64,000 bases of DNA. Origin: Bifidobacterium breve DSM 20213 = JCM 1192 (GTDB lineage Bacteria > Actinomycetota > Actinomycetes > Actinomycetales > Bifidobacteriaceae). The notes under the pieces were generated by a model that worked only from the letters and a program-made list of their open reading frames with translations, searched no databases and was not told the origin of the DNA. The translations under genes and the position numbers were made by a program. Location: contig NZ_AP012324.1 in the NCBI RefSeq assembly GCF_001025175.1, positions 2,108,001 through 2,172,000 of the forward strand, written 5' to 3'. Shown here in pieces: positions 27,366 through 35,096 of this stretch (position 1 is the first letter of the stretch; the number at the start of each line of letters is the position of its first letter).

Positions 27366-28682
27366 TCATATCACGCTCAAACAACCCAGCATGTATATGG
27401 GCAGGTATTCGGTTCGTCCAACAGTCTCCACGTTGCCATCATGGAACACGTAGGCATGGGCAAACCGATAATTGTCGGTATCCAGTAGGTTGTTCATGGC
27501 CCGATGCCGCGTATAGTCCTTGCCCGATTTGATTTCAACCAGTGAAATATCATCCAGACCTTGCTGCACTACAAAATCAACTTCACCAATACGGTTCTGG
27601 TTGAAGTAATGCAGTTCCAATCCCTGTGCAAACAGTTCCTGAGCCGCTGCATTCTCGAAAATCGACCCGTAATTCATACTGGATCGGTGATTCACAATCT
27701 CTAAGTCCACACTGCGCATCAAACGGGAGGTCAGCAAACCGACATCGTTCATGTACAGTTTAAACGTGTTCTCGTCGGCATGCTCCGTCAGCGGGTATTC
27801 AGGGTCTTGCACGCGCGAAGTAGGCAAGGCGATACCTGCGTTCGCCAACCAATCGAACGCCGTCTGCATATGAGCGAACCTGATATTCTTGCCCAACTTG
27901 GAGAACTTGAATCGTTTGTTTTCCGCATTGAGCTGACTTGGAATCGCCTCGTAAATGCTCTTGATATGACGACGTTCCACCAAATCGGAGACATATTTGG
28001 TGATGTCGTATTCATAGGTATCGAATATGGCTTGCTGAGTATTGCGGACCTTGACAATATCGGCAGAATCCACGAATGACTGCACTGCGTCGGGCATGCC
28101 ACCAATCAGCAGATACTTGTACCACAGGTCGGTGAGCCGTTCATGTAGATAATCGGGGACCTCCCGTCGATCCACATAACATTCACGCAACGTATCGAGA
28201 GCGAGCTGAGGCAGCCGGCATGCAGCGCAGAACTCATAGAAATTGAGCGGATACATACGCATCGTCTGCAGGAAGCCCACCGGGATCGAACGCACATTGA
28301 ACACATCAATGCCCAGCAGGGAGCCAGAAACGATGACGTCCAATCCTTTGGCGCCAGACAGGAATTTGGTCCACGTGAGCATGTCCTCACACGCTTGCAT
28401 CTCGTCAAGAAACAGCAGAGTCTTGCCCGGCGTAATTTCCGTGCCGGAAAGTACCGATAACCGCAGTATCAGGTCTTCGGTGTCCTTGGCCTTGCTTACC
28501 GTTTCGACCGCCTGAGGCATTTCGATGAAATTCACCTTAGCCACATGCTCATAATGGTCTGCACCGAACTGCTCAATCAGCGTGGTCTTGCCCACCTGCC
28601 GGGCACCCGTGATCAGCAAGCCCTGCTTGGTTTTACGGTTCTTCCAATTCAGCAACTGGTCATATGCATGGCGCTTGAGCAT
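27366..28682 (-). CDS. AAA ATPase with DUF4143 domain
   Basis: The 438-residue protein has an N-terminal ATPase domain with Walker A GARQVGKTTLIEQF (about residues 26-39), Walker B LLFLDEMQA (about 108-116) and sensor-like VSGSLLG. The C-terminal DUF4143 part (about 215-420) ends with a PD-(D/E)XK-like core: RIGEVDFVVQ and LVEIKSGKDY. These proteins are widespread, often horizontally mobile and of uncertain role; DNA handling or toxin-like roles have been suggested for the group. It stands alone amid decayed genes. The reading frame is complete and opens directly on the conserved N-terminus. Confidence 0.85.
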   Translation of the reverse strand: MLKRHAYDQLLNWKNRKTKQGLLITGARQVGKTTLIEQFGADHYEHVAKVNFIEMPQAVETVSKAKDTEDLILRLSVLSGTEITPGKTLLFLDEMQACEDMLTWTKFLSGAKGLDVIVSGSLLGIDVFNVRSIPVGFLQTMRMYPLNFYEFCAACRLPQLALDTLRECYVDRREVPDYLHERLTDLWYKYLLIGGMPDAVQSFVDSADIVKVRNTQQAIFDTYEYDITKYVSDLVERRHIKSIYEAIPSQLNAENKRFKFSKLGKNIRFAHMQTAFDWLANAGIALPTSRVQDPEYPLTEHADENTFKLYMNDVGLLTSRLMRSVDLEIVNHRSSMNYGSIFENAAAQELFAQGLELHYFNQNRIGEVDFVVQQGLDDISLVEIKSGKDYTRHRAMNNLLDTDNYRFAHAYVFHDGNVETVGRTEYLPIYMLGCLSVI

Positions 28683-29034
28683 ATTCCCCTCCTCTTTTGT
28701 GGAGAATGACTGAAAACACTCAGGTCATCACACAATCACATACTGATATCATCTTAGCATTCACGTTTTTACATATGCAAAACACACTCTGAGTCACAAA
28801 AAACATAAGAATAGTGAGTGGTTCATTCACGTTTTACGTATTGTGCGACGGAATCGGCATCTCCCGCAACACGTGAGATATGCAAAAGTGCCGCACGCTG
28901 AATGGCGATCAGCGTACGGCACTGCGCGAAACGCGTGAAATCCGCAGAACGCACGAAACTCACGAAACAGATAAAACGTACAAAACGCAAGCAAGGCGAA
29001 GACAACGAACAGACAGAGACAGACAGCCTACAGG
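28683..29034. other. Gap with terminator and repetitive GAAAC-rich tract
   Basis: Apart from the terminator at 28887-28923, bases 28925-29010 are a low-complexity tract on the plus strand built of degenerate CGAAAC / GCGTGAAAT / ACGCACGAAAC units. The promoter of the ATPase gene must lie in 28683-28800, where DNA is AT-rich. No gene is seen. Confidence 0.5.
28887..28923 (-). terminator. Terminator downstream of the GH43 remnant
   Basis: A 15-bp stem (28887-28901 with 28909-28923, one mismatch) has a seven-base loop. On the minus strand it is followed by TTTTGCATA. It would have terminated the decayed glycosidase gene. Confidence 0.75.
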
Positions 29035-29289
29035 TCAGAACGCCAGCGAACGCACGTAGGAACCAACTTGCGGGCGGACGGGAACCAGCGAGCCGTCAGG
29101 ATTGTAGTCAAGCGGCGCGAATACCACTCCGCGATGACAGCCATCGCCTCCAGCCCAGCGACCGGCCGGATTGTAGGCGAACCGGTGATACGCGATAATC
29201 CATTCGTCGGTGCCGGGAACGTTCACGATGTTGTGATGACCGGTGGCATACAGCTTGCGCGCCGGGTCTTGTTCAAGCAGCACGCACAT
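29035..29289 (-). pseudogene. C-terminal fragment of a GH43-type glycosidase
   Basis: The 84-residue open frame contains LYATGHHNIVNVPGTDEW, IIAYHRFAYN and GDGCHRGVVFAPLDYN. This is the pattern at the end of the five-bladed propeller of GH43 arabinofuranosidases or xylosidases, which are common in bifidobacteria. The catalytic Asp/Glu-containing N-terminal blades are absent and the upstream DNA is unrelated, so the gene is truncated. It fits lost arabinoxylan or arabinan use in this strain. Confidence 0.7.
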
Positions 29290-29702
29290 ATATCCTCATC
29301 GGCGAACAATGCAAAAATTCAACGCCGTCTGTTCAGCTACCGCGAATAAGCCGGACCCGTCAATCTACTACAGAATGCGACACACCCATTAATCGTGCGC
29401 CTGCGCGGGCAGCAAGGTGGACAAATCGTTGCTGGGGTGGAATCGCGGCAAGTACGCAAAAGCCTCCCGTTCGCGCGCGACGTATAAGCGCGCAAACGGG
29501 AGGCTTCCCAACCGCAGCATCATATGCAGAAATAAGGAGTGTAAGGCATATGCGGCTGCGGTCACACCCCGCCGGGAACCGCTGCAGGCCGCGTCCGGCA
29601 TCGAAAGCCATGCAGTCGATGCGTGCGGCCGACCGTTCCCGGCGCGGTGGCCATGTCAGTCAGACATCAGTCAGATGTCAATAGACATCCGATCAGACAT
29701 CA
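29290..29702. other. Gap between two gene remnants
   Basis: About 410 bases hold the terminator at 29460-29506. Near 29655-29700 there is a cluster of TCAGACATC / GATGTC direct and inverted repeats. No protein with family-like motifs is visible in any frame. Confidence 0.5.
29460..29506 (-). terminator. Terminator downstream of the binding-protein pseudogene
   Basis: A 19-bp stem (29460-29478 with 29488-29506, one mismatch) has a nine-base loop. On the minus strand a TTTT tail follows. It is oriented to end the transcript of the pseudogene at 29703. Confidence 0.8.
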
Positions 29703-30512
29703 TCACTTCTGCCAGCCGATGTCCTGCGGCAGGTTGCCAGCGAAGCCGGACGGGCCGTAGTTGGCCAGACCCTTCTTCGCGCCGAGGTACGAAGCCGGGT
29801 TGGAGACCGGGATAGTGCCATACAGCTTGAAGGCTTCCTTCTCGGCGGCGTTCACGGCCTTGGTCTGCTCGTCATAGTCGGAGAGGTTGCCAGCCTTCTT
29901 GACGAGTTCGTCGATCTTCTTGTTGCCTACATAGGAGAAGTTGGACGAGCCGTCGGAGGTGTACAGCTGCGGGGCGGACACCACGAAGGTCATGGCGCTC
30001 GTAGCCTGCCAAGCCATCGGCAGCACCTGGTAGTTGCCGGAAGACACGGTGTCGGAGAACTTGGACTCGGCCACGTTCACGACCTTGACCTTGATGCCGG
30101 CCTTCTTCATCATCGCCTGGTAGGCGTTGGCGAGGGCCTACTGGGTGGCGTCGTCACCGAAGAAAGTGAAGGAGATCTCAAGGGTCTTGCCGCCCTTGGC
30201 GTAGTAGCCGTCCTTGCCCATCTTGTAGCCGTCGGCCTCAAGGGTTTTCTTGGCGTTGTCCACGTTGTACTTGGCCTCGGCGGGCAGGTTGTTCTCGTAG
30301 CCCTTCTGGAACGGCAGCAGCAGCTCGGAGCCCGGCTGCTCGGCCTTCCAGTTCAGGCCCTGGAACTGCACATTGTTGTAGGTGTTCACGTCGAAGGCCT
30401 GAGTGATGGCCTTACGCACCTGCAGGTCGTCAAGCGGCTTGGACTTGCCGTTGTACTCCAGCACGCGGGTCTTGGTGCTGTAGCCGATGCGCAGCTGGGC
30501 GTCCTTGACGGA
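29703..30512 (-). pseudogene. Oligopeptide ABC transporter binding protein, truncated and interrupted
   Basis: About 270 C-terminal residues of a family 5 extracellular solute-binding protein can be read, including LDDLQVRKAITQAFDVN and DELVKKAGNLSDYDEQ. An in-frame TAG at 30138-30140 splits the reading between FTFFGDDATQ and ALANAYQAMMKKAG; the frame itself continues unchanged on both sides. The N-terminal half (signal peptide and first lobe) is missing, and at about 30512 the sequence switches to a PepC fragment on the other strand. It therefore cannot make a functional binding protein, and no opp permease genes are nearby. Confidence 0.85.
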
Positions 30513-30513
30513 T

Positions 30514-30981
30514 ATGGAGTTCGTCAACGTGCCGCTGGACGTGTTCAAGAAGGCCGCGCTTGACCAGCTCACCGCCGGTCACCCAATCTGGTTCGCCTGC
30601 GACTGCACGCAGTTCGCGCTGCGCAAGGATGGCTTCTTCGACCAGTCCGTGGTGCGCGTCGACCAGCTGTTCGGCACCGAATTCACCGGAGACAAGGCTC
30701 ACGGACTCGAATACGGCGACAGCCCGAGCAACCACGCCATGACCTTCACCGGCGTGAACCTCAGCGAGGACGGCAAGCCGAACCGCTGGAAGGTGGAGAA
30801 CAGCTGGGGCAAGGACGCCGGCAAAGACGGCTATTACGTGATGTCCGACGCCTGGTTCGACCGTTTCGTCACCGAACTCATCATCCGCAAGGAATATCTC
30901 GACGACGCCACCCGCGCCCTGCTCACCACCGAACCGGTCGAGCTCGACCCCTGGCTGCCGCTGACCCGCCGCTGCCGCTGA
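30514..30981 (+). pseudogene. C-terminal third of aminopeptidase C (PepC)
   Basis: About 155 residues match the end of the bleomycin-hydrolase/PepC cysteine peptidases. They include FVNVPLDVFKKAAL, GHPIWFACD, the catalytic His segment SNHAMTFTGV and the catalytic Asn segment VENSWGKDAGKDGYY. The catalytic Cys and the whole N-terminal two thirds are absent. The fragment begins exactly where the opposite-strand binding-protein fragment ends, indicating a recombination junction. Full-length PepC is about 440 residues. Confidence 0.88.
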
Positions 30982-30993
30982 CGTTTTCTCTTA

Positions 30994-31011
30994 GCTCCCG
31001 CTGGCGGGAGC
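30994..31011. repeat. Short GCTCCC hairpin
   Basis: GCTCCCGC and GCGGGAGC are separated by two bases. This resembles the outer arm of the family B elements and lies 13 bases after the PepC fragment stop. Confidence 0.5.
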
Positions 31012-31020
31012 ATATATTCG

Positions 31021-31056
31021 AATGCCCCTTCTCTCTGTTCAGAGAGAAGGGGCATT
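31021..31056. terminator. Bidirectional terminator
   Basis: A perfect 16-bp stem (31021-31036 with 31041-31056) has a four-base loop. It lies between the PepC fragment and the small gene ending at 31062, which converge here. Confidence 0.8.
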
Positions 31057-31061
31057 CACGT

Positions 31062-31355
31062 TTATTTACTGAGCTTTGGCGCCTCGTGCTTGGTGTAGCG
31101 GACCACGGCATCGGGAAATCCGGCGTGGATGTAGTCGGACAGCATCCGCAATAGTCGCTCGTCAAAGGTATTCTGTTCATCGTTGCTGGCGTCGACCAGG
31201 ATGAAATCCCATGAGTATTCGATGTCGCCGTCGTTGATGATGAGACCGCGGCCGGTGATCTTTGCGGCCAGCAACGCGGCAATCTGTATGGTGCCTCGCT
31301 TGACCAAGGCCGATTCCGCTTGAGTCAGGTTGCCCGGAAATGTGACGGAATACAT
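31062..31355 (-). CDS. Small protein of unknown function behind a leader/attenuator
   Basis: The 97-residue product begins MYSVTFPGNLTQAE and is soluble. It contains RGLIINDGDIEYSWDF and a C-terminal helix NTFDERLLRMLSDYI. I do not recognise a family. The start at 31355 is chosen because GAAGGGAAG lies just upstream of the ATG. The frame stays open for another 90 codons, so a longer form from a GTG or TTG cannot be excluded, but that part overlaps the terminator hairpin. Upstream lie a 13-codon leader ORF and a classic terminator, suggesting conditional expression. Confidence 0.55.
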   Translation of the reverse strand: MYSVTFPGNLTQAESALVKRGTIQIAALLAAKITGRGLIINDGDIEYSWDFILVDASNDEQNTFDERLLRMLSDYIHAGFPDAVVRYTKHEAPKLSK

Positions 31356-31448
31356 GGTCTTCCCTTCGTTCAATGAACGCAACAGTTCCTCACCATAGGT
31401 AGAAGAAAACTCCGCCACAATTCGGGTCTCATCATGCAACCAGCAGTC

Positions 31449-31482
31449 AAAAAGAAGAAACCCGGCGGAGGGGGCCGCCGGG
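31449..31482 (-). terminator. Attenuator-like intrinsic terminator
   Basis: An eight-bp all-G/C stem (31461-31468 with 31475-31482) is followed on the minus strand by TTTCTTCTTTTT. It is placed 28 bases after the leader ORF stop and about 95 bases before the small gene's ATG, so readthrough would be needed to express that gene. Confidence 0.8.
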
Positions 31483-31510
31483 TGAGAGAGAAGAGAGAAG
31501 AAGGGTTCAG

Positions 31511-31552
31511 TTATGGGGTTCGGAAGAACCTCGCCACCGGTATGAACTTCAT
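31511..31552 (-). CDS. Candidate 13-residue leader peptide
   Basis: An ATG at 31550-31552 opens MKFIPVARFFRTP and a TAA at 31511-31513 closes it. It lies between a -10-like TATATA and an intrinsic terminator, the usual position of a ribosome-sensing leader. The Phe-Phe-Arg run is the only codon cluster. The preceding ribosome site (CGGA) is weak. Translation is inferred from layout only. Confidence 0.4.
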   Translation of the reverse strand: MKFIPVARFFRTP

Positions 31553-31790
31553 TCCGTTGACATGTTCTATATAACCATCTCATTCTTGGGGATTCGATGT
31601 GCTTGTCTGGGAAAAGTCTTGGCAAACTGTGACGGGTTTGTAACGCTGCCTGACAACCGGCACAACTATGTCGGGTCTTACGCTCTGGGCATTCTCGTGC
31701 CCAAAGCCGAATGACACTATAAGCACAGGGGGGTACCCCGCTTCAAGAGCATGGACGCACAATGTGCCGGCCCCAATCGCACATAATGAA

Positions 31791-31840
31791 ACGGGCCGCA
31801 CCCCATCGCCACGCAATGCGGCGAAAGGAATGCGGCCCGT
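31791..31840 (-). terminator. Terminator of metG
   Basis: A 10-bp stem ACGGGCCGCA / TGCGGCCCGT (31791-31800 with 31831-31840) encloses a smaller hairpin. It is followed on the minus strand by TTCATTATG. It lies 25 bases past the metG stop. Confidence 0.7.
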
Positions 31841-31864
31841 CAGCTATGGACTAACGACGTCGAA

Positions 31865-33730
31865 TCACTCGGCGGCGAGCTTGGCCTTCTCGGCGGCCAG
31901 ACGTTCGGCCTCGACGGCGCGGCGAGCAGCCAACGCTTCATCGAAGCGAGCCAGCTCCTCTTTCACGGCCTCGGTCGGAATCTTGGCGAAGATCGGCGTG
32001 GGCTTAGGCACCACGGCGCCGACCTCGATCGCCTCGCTCTTCCACGGGTGCACGTTCACACCGAGCTCGTAGTTGCCGGTGATGATCGGGTACGTGAAGC
32101 CGGGCTTGTCGAGATCCTCGACTTCCTTGAGCTCGGGCAGCGGCGAGAACGTGCCGGCGCCGCCGAGCGCCTCCCACACTTTCTGCGCGGAATGCGGCAG
32201 GAACGGCGCGAGCAGATGGTTCGCGTCGGCCACGGCCTGAGCGGCCACGTGCAGCACGGTGCCGAGACGAGCCTGGTCGTCCTTAATCTTCCACGGTTCG
32301 GTGGCAGAAATGTACTTGTTGATGTCGCCGACCACGCGCATCGCCTCGGATAGGGCGTGCTTCTGGTGGTGGGTTTCGATGGAGGAGCCGACCACGTCGA
32401 ACGCGGCGGAAGTCTCTTCCAGAAGGCCACGGTCTTCGTTGGTCATCGAATCCTCGTCCAGCGGCGGAATCTCGCCGAAGTTCTTGTTGATGAGGTTGGC
32501 CACGCGGTTGACCAGGTTGCCCCAGGAGGAGGCGAGCTCCTCGTTGTTGTGGCGCACGAACTCGGCCCAGGTGAAGTCGGAATCAGAGGATTCGGGGCCG
32601 GCCACGGAAATGTAGTAGCGCACGGCGTCCACGGGGTAGCGGGCGAGGATGTCCTTGACGTAGATCACGATGCCGCGGGAGGAGCTGAACTTCTTGCCTT
32701 CCATGGTCATGAACTCGCTGGCCACCACCTGCTCAGGCAGGTTGAGCGGACCCATCGGGCCGGTTTCGCCGCCCTTGGAGCCCTTGCCGTTGTATGCGAG
32801 CATTTCGGACGGCCAGATCTGGGAGTGGAAGGTGATGTTGTCCTTGCCCATGAAGTAGTAGGCCGGGCACTTCGGGTCGTTCCACCATTCGCGCCACTTC
32901 TCCGGGTCGCCCTGGCGGCGGGCCCATTCGATGGAGGCCGACAGGTAGCCAATCACGGCGTCGAACCACACGTACAGCTTCTTGTTCGGGTTGTCGATCC
33001 AACCCTTGACCGGCACCGGAATACCCCAGTCGATGTCGCGGGTGATGGCGCGCGGCTTGACTTCCTTGAACAGGCCAAGCGAGAAATTGATGACGTTGGT
33101 ACGCCAGCCCTTGCGGGTCTCCAGCCAAGCCTTGTTGGCTTCGGCGAGCGCCGGCAGGTCGAGGAAGTAGTGTTCGGTCTGCTCAAAGCGCGGGGTTTCG
33201 CCGTTGATCTTGGAAACCGGGTTGATGAGCTCGTCCGGGTCGAGCTCGTTGCCGCAGGCGTCGCACTGGTCGCCTCGCGCGCCTTCGGCATGGCAGATCG
33301 GGCACTCGCCCTCGATGTAGCGGTCGGGCAGGGTACGGCCGGTGGAGGGGCTGATGGCCACCTGCTGGGTGCCCTTGTAGATGTAGCCGTTCTCCAAGCA
33401 CTGCTTGAACATCTCCTGCACCACGTGCTCGTGATTGCCGGTAGTGGTGCGGGTGAACAGGTCGTAGCTCAGGCCGAGGTCGCACAGGTCCTTGGCGATC
33501 ACACGGTTGTAGCGGTTGGCCAGCTCCTGGGCCGTGAGACCTTCCTTCTCCGCCTCAACGAGAATCGGGGTACCGTGCTCATCGGTGCCGGAGACCATGA
33601 GCACATCATTGCCTTTCATGCGCTCGTAACGCGCGTAAACGTCGGAGGGCACACCAAATCCTGCGACATGACCAATATGACGGGGGCCGTTAGCATACGG
33701 CCAAGCAACATTCACCAAAACATGACTCAT
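31865..33730 (-). CDS. metG: Methionyl-tRNA synthetase
   Basis: The 621-residue class I synthetase charges tRNA-Met. HIGH appears exactly at residues 18-21 ([10 protein letters not shown]). A zinc knuckle insert has [18 protein letters not shown] (about 145-162). The KMSKS equivalent is GKKFSSSRG near residue 350, followed by the anticodon-binding helical domain. The C-terminal EMAP-type tRNA-binding domain of longer MetG enzymes is absent; the protein ends in an Ala/Glu/Lys helix. GATAAT lies eight bases before the ATG with no ribosome site, consistent with a leaderless mRNA. It is transcribed alone. Confidence 0.97.
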   Translation of the reverse strand: MSHVLVNVAWPYANGPRHIGHVAGFGVPSDVYARYERMKGNDVLMVSGTDEHGTPILVEAEKEGLTAQELANRYNRVIAKDLCDLGLSYDLFTRTTTGNHEHVVQEMFKQCLENGYIYKGTQQVAISPSTGRTLPDRYIEGECPICHAEGARGDQCDACGNELDPDELINPVSKINGETPRFEQTEHYFLDLPALAEANKAWLETRKGWRTNVINFSLGLFKEVKPRAITRDIDWGIPVPVKGWIDNPNKKLYVWFDAVIGYLSASIEWARRQGDPEKWREWWNDPKCPAYYFMGKDNITFHSQIWPSEMLAYNGKGSKGGETGPMGPLNLPEQVVASEFMTMEGKKFSSSRGIVIYVKDILARYPVDAVRYYISVAGPESSDSDFTWAEFVRHNNEELASSWGNLVNRVANLINKNFGEIPPLDEDSMTNEDRGLLEETSAAFDVVGSSIETHHQKHALSEAMRVVGDINKYISATEPWKIKDDQARLGTVLHVAAQAVADANHLLAPFLPHSAQKVWEALGGAGTFSPLPELKEVEDLDKPGFTYPIITGNYELGVNVHPWKSEAIEVGAVVPKPTPIFAKIPTEAVKEELARFDEALAARRAVEAERLAAEKAKLAAE

Positions 33731-33837
33731 AATGTTTGATTATCCGGCGCGGCGGGGACACGCCGGGCACACGCATAAGCAACGCGCGGAAAGCCCATCG
33801 AAATGCCGATGCACAGCACAAAGAGCATGCCTAAACA

Positions 33838-33932
33838 TGTGGATTACCGACCATTGCGCAGCCCCTCAACAAACCGCCCACAGCATTGTCCACAATCTCG
33901 GCGCGGCAGTCGGAATTATCCACTTATCCACC
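33838..33932. promoter_or_regulatory. Cluster of DnaA-box-like nonamers
   Basis: Four near-consensus sites fall within 95 bases: TGTGGATTA (33838-33846, inverted), TTGTCCACA (33886-33894), TTATCCACT (33916-33924) and TTATCCACC (33924-33932). The second equals the form preferred in high-G+C actinobacteria. They lie between divergent metG and the AbiEi-like gene. Confidence 0.45.
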
Positions 33933-33972
33933 GTTTTCGCCTATCCGGTAGCGCCCGAGCGCAAACTATGCG

Positions 33973-33978
33973 TATGGT
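33973..33978 (+). promoter_or_regulatory. Candidate -10 of the AbiEi-like gene, leaderless spacing
   Basis: TATGGT, seven bases, then the ATG at 33986. This supports the start at 33986 over two in-frame ATGs at 33968 and 33974. The DnaA-like boxes lie just upstream. Confidence 0.4.
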
Positions 33979-33985
33979 CGGGCAC

Positions 33986-34639
33986 ATGAATGCACCAAAT
34001 CGCTCGATGACGAGCACCATAGCCAACGCCGGCACCGCTCGGCACACCACCGTCAGCCTATCAGTGCCGCCCGTGCTGTTCACCAAAGATCTGCCCGGAC
34101 CGCTCAGCTTAAGCCGGCTGGAAACATTCGGCACCATACGAAAGTTCGACGAATCCGCTGGCTACTGGAACGAACACGCCAACACACTATATGGCCGCGC
34201 GATGATTGTCTCCACGGTCGCCCCGTTCGGAACCGTGGCGTGCGCGCTGACTGCCGCCTGGGTATGGCTCGGCGGCCCGGATTTTCCGAGAACCATTGAC
34301 GTGATTTCCACTTCGCATTTTCGTTCGACTTCCGCAGGCCGCCGCATCCGCGTATTCAGGCGGGTCACGTCGCCAGAGCACATTATTCGACTGGGCAATC
34401 TTCCTGTCACCACACCGCAGCGTACAGCCTGTGATCTGGTGATGGGCATGGACGATGCGCCGGACCCGTCCGCCATCAATACGTTGGTATGCCGCTTGAT
34501 GACCGCATACAGTTTCCGTGCCAGCGAATGCCTGCAGATCATCAAAGAGCACCGGCATCATAAGCATGCCGGTCGCGCACGGATATTTTTCGAATCATTA
34601 CAACGGGAGTCCGAACCGGCCTTAGGGCAATGCGCATAA
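33986..34639 (+). CDS. AbiEi-like antitoxin/regulator family protein, apparently shortened
   Basis: The 217-residue protein has a central region IVSTVAPFGTVACALTAAW, PRTIDVIS, IRVFRRVTSPEHIIRLG and VTTPQRTACDLV. This is the pattern of the AbiEi C-terminal domain in many actinobacterial proteins. Those relatives usually continue into a DUF559-type nuclease domain beginning around an ESLxR motif; here the protein stops at about that point (FFESLQRESEPAL). No AbiEii toxin lies next to it. The following LRV gene overlaps its end by ten bases. The family call is from motif pattern only; the function is uncertain. Confidence 0.6.
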   Translation: MNAPNRSMTSTIANAGTARHTTVSLSVPPVLFTKDLPGPLSLSRLETFGTIRKFDESAGYWNEHANTLYGRAMIVSTVAPFGTVACALTAAWVWLGGPDFPRTIDVISTSHFRSTSAGRRIRVFRRVTSPEHIIRLGNLPVTTPQRTACDLVMGMDDAPDPSAINTLVCRLMTAYSFRASECLQIIKEHRHHKHAGRARIFFESLQRESEPALGQCA

Positions 34640-34977
34640 CCAGCCGCCACGCTTCCCGGCGACTTGACCGTCTGCATCAAGCGCAGCGGCTACCGCGCGC
34701 TTCTGATATTCAATCGCATAGTCCACACGCGAGCGCTGCTGTCAATCATGATGCCCCACCATCGCCGCCAATCGCATTGACCCCATCCGTAGCCTGTTCG
34801 CCGGATACGCCAATCGAAGTGCTGTGGCATATCGCCCAGCATGCGCCCGAACTCAGGCGCTGGCTTATTGCCAATCCTCGGGCGGATGCGGCATTGTTGG
34901 AATTCATCTCGCAGGCGGGCGGACCAGGAGTGAAGCGGGCGCTGGCGGTTCTACTGGAATCGATGGAGGAGGAATAA
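34630..34977 (+). CDS. Leucine-rich-repeat-variant (LRV) domain protein
   Basis: The 115-residue product has a recognisable bifidobacterial LRV segment in its second half: IEVLWHIAQHAPELRRWL, then ANPRADAALLEFISQAGG and GVKRALAVLLESM. The first about 55 residues are Arg/His/Pro-rich and may not be translated, because the ATG at 34630 lies inside the preceding gene and has no ribosome site. No in-frame internal ATG exists before the domain. LRV proteins are thought to bind partners, but no role is established here. It may be the tail of a longer decayed gene. Confidence 0.55.
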   Translation: MRITSRHASRRLDRLHQAQRLPRASDIQSHSPHASAAVNHDAPPSPPIALTPSVACSPDTPIEVLWHIAQHAPELRRWLIANPRADAALLEFISQAGGPGVKRALAVLLESMEEE

Positions 34978-35096
34978 TGCTGCCGCAAGTCTCATCCCCC
35001 GGCAAATTACCGCGGAATCTCAATCATTACAGATGCCATCAATTATCCACGTCAATCGCAAGCGCCAACCAACGGCATCATGTAAATACGCGGATC

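Larger units (their letters stand above)
31356..31864. other. Regulatory gap upstream of the small gene
   Basis: It contains the leader ORF, the attenuator-like terminator, a TATATA -10-like box near 31568-31573 on the minus strand, and the metG terminator. No further gene is supported in 31580-31790. Confidence 0.5.

Noticed and set aside
29360-29611. 83-codon minus-strand ORF near the remnants
   Set aside because: It overlaps a terminator hairpin, lacks a ribosome site and has no recognisable motif.
30430-30735. Possible start of a new gene across the binding-protein/PepC junction
   Set aside because: The reading is antisense to the PepC fragment and only joins two unrelated remnants.
31580-31816. 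78-codon minus-strand ORF upstream of the leader peptide
   Set aside because: It overlaps the metG terminator and the leader promoter region, and has no family-like sequence.
33838-33932. Chromosomal origin oriC
   Set aside because: DnaA-like boxes are present, but dnaA, dnaN, rpmH and parAB are not nearby and no AT-rich unwinding region is evident.
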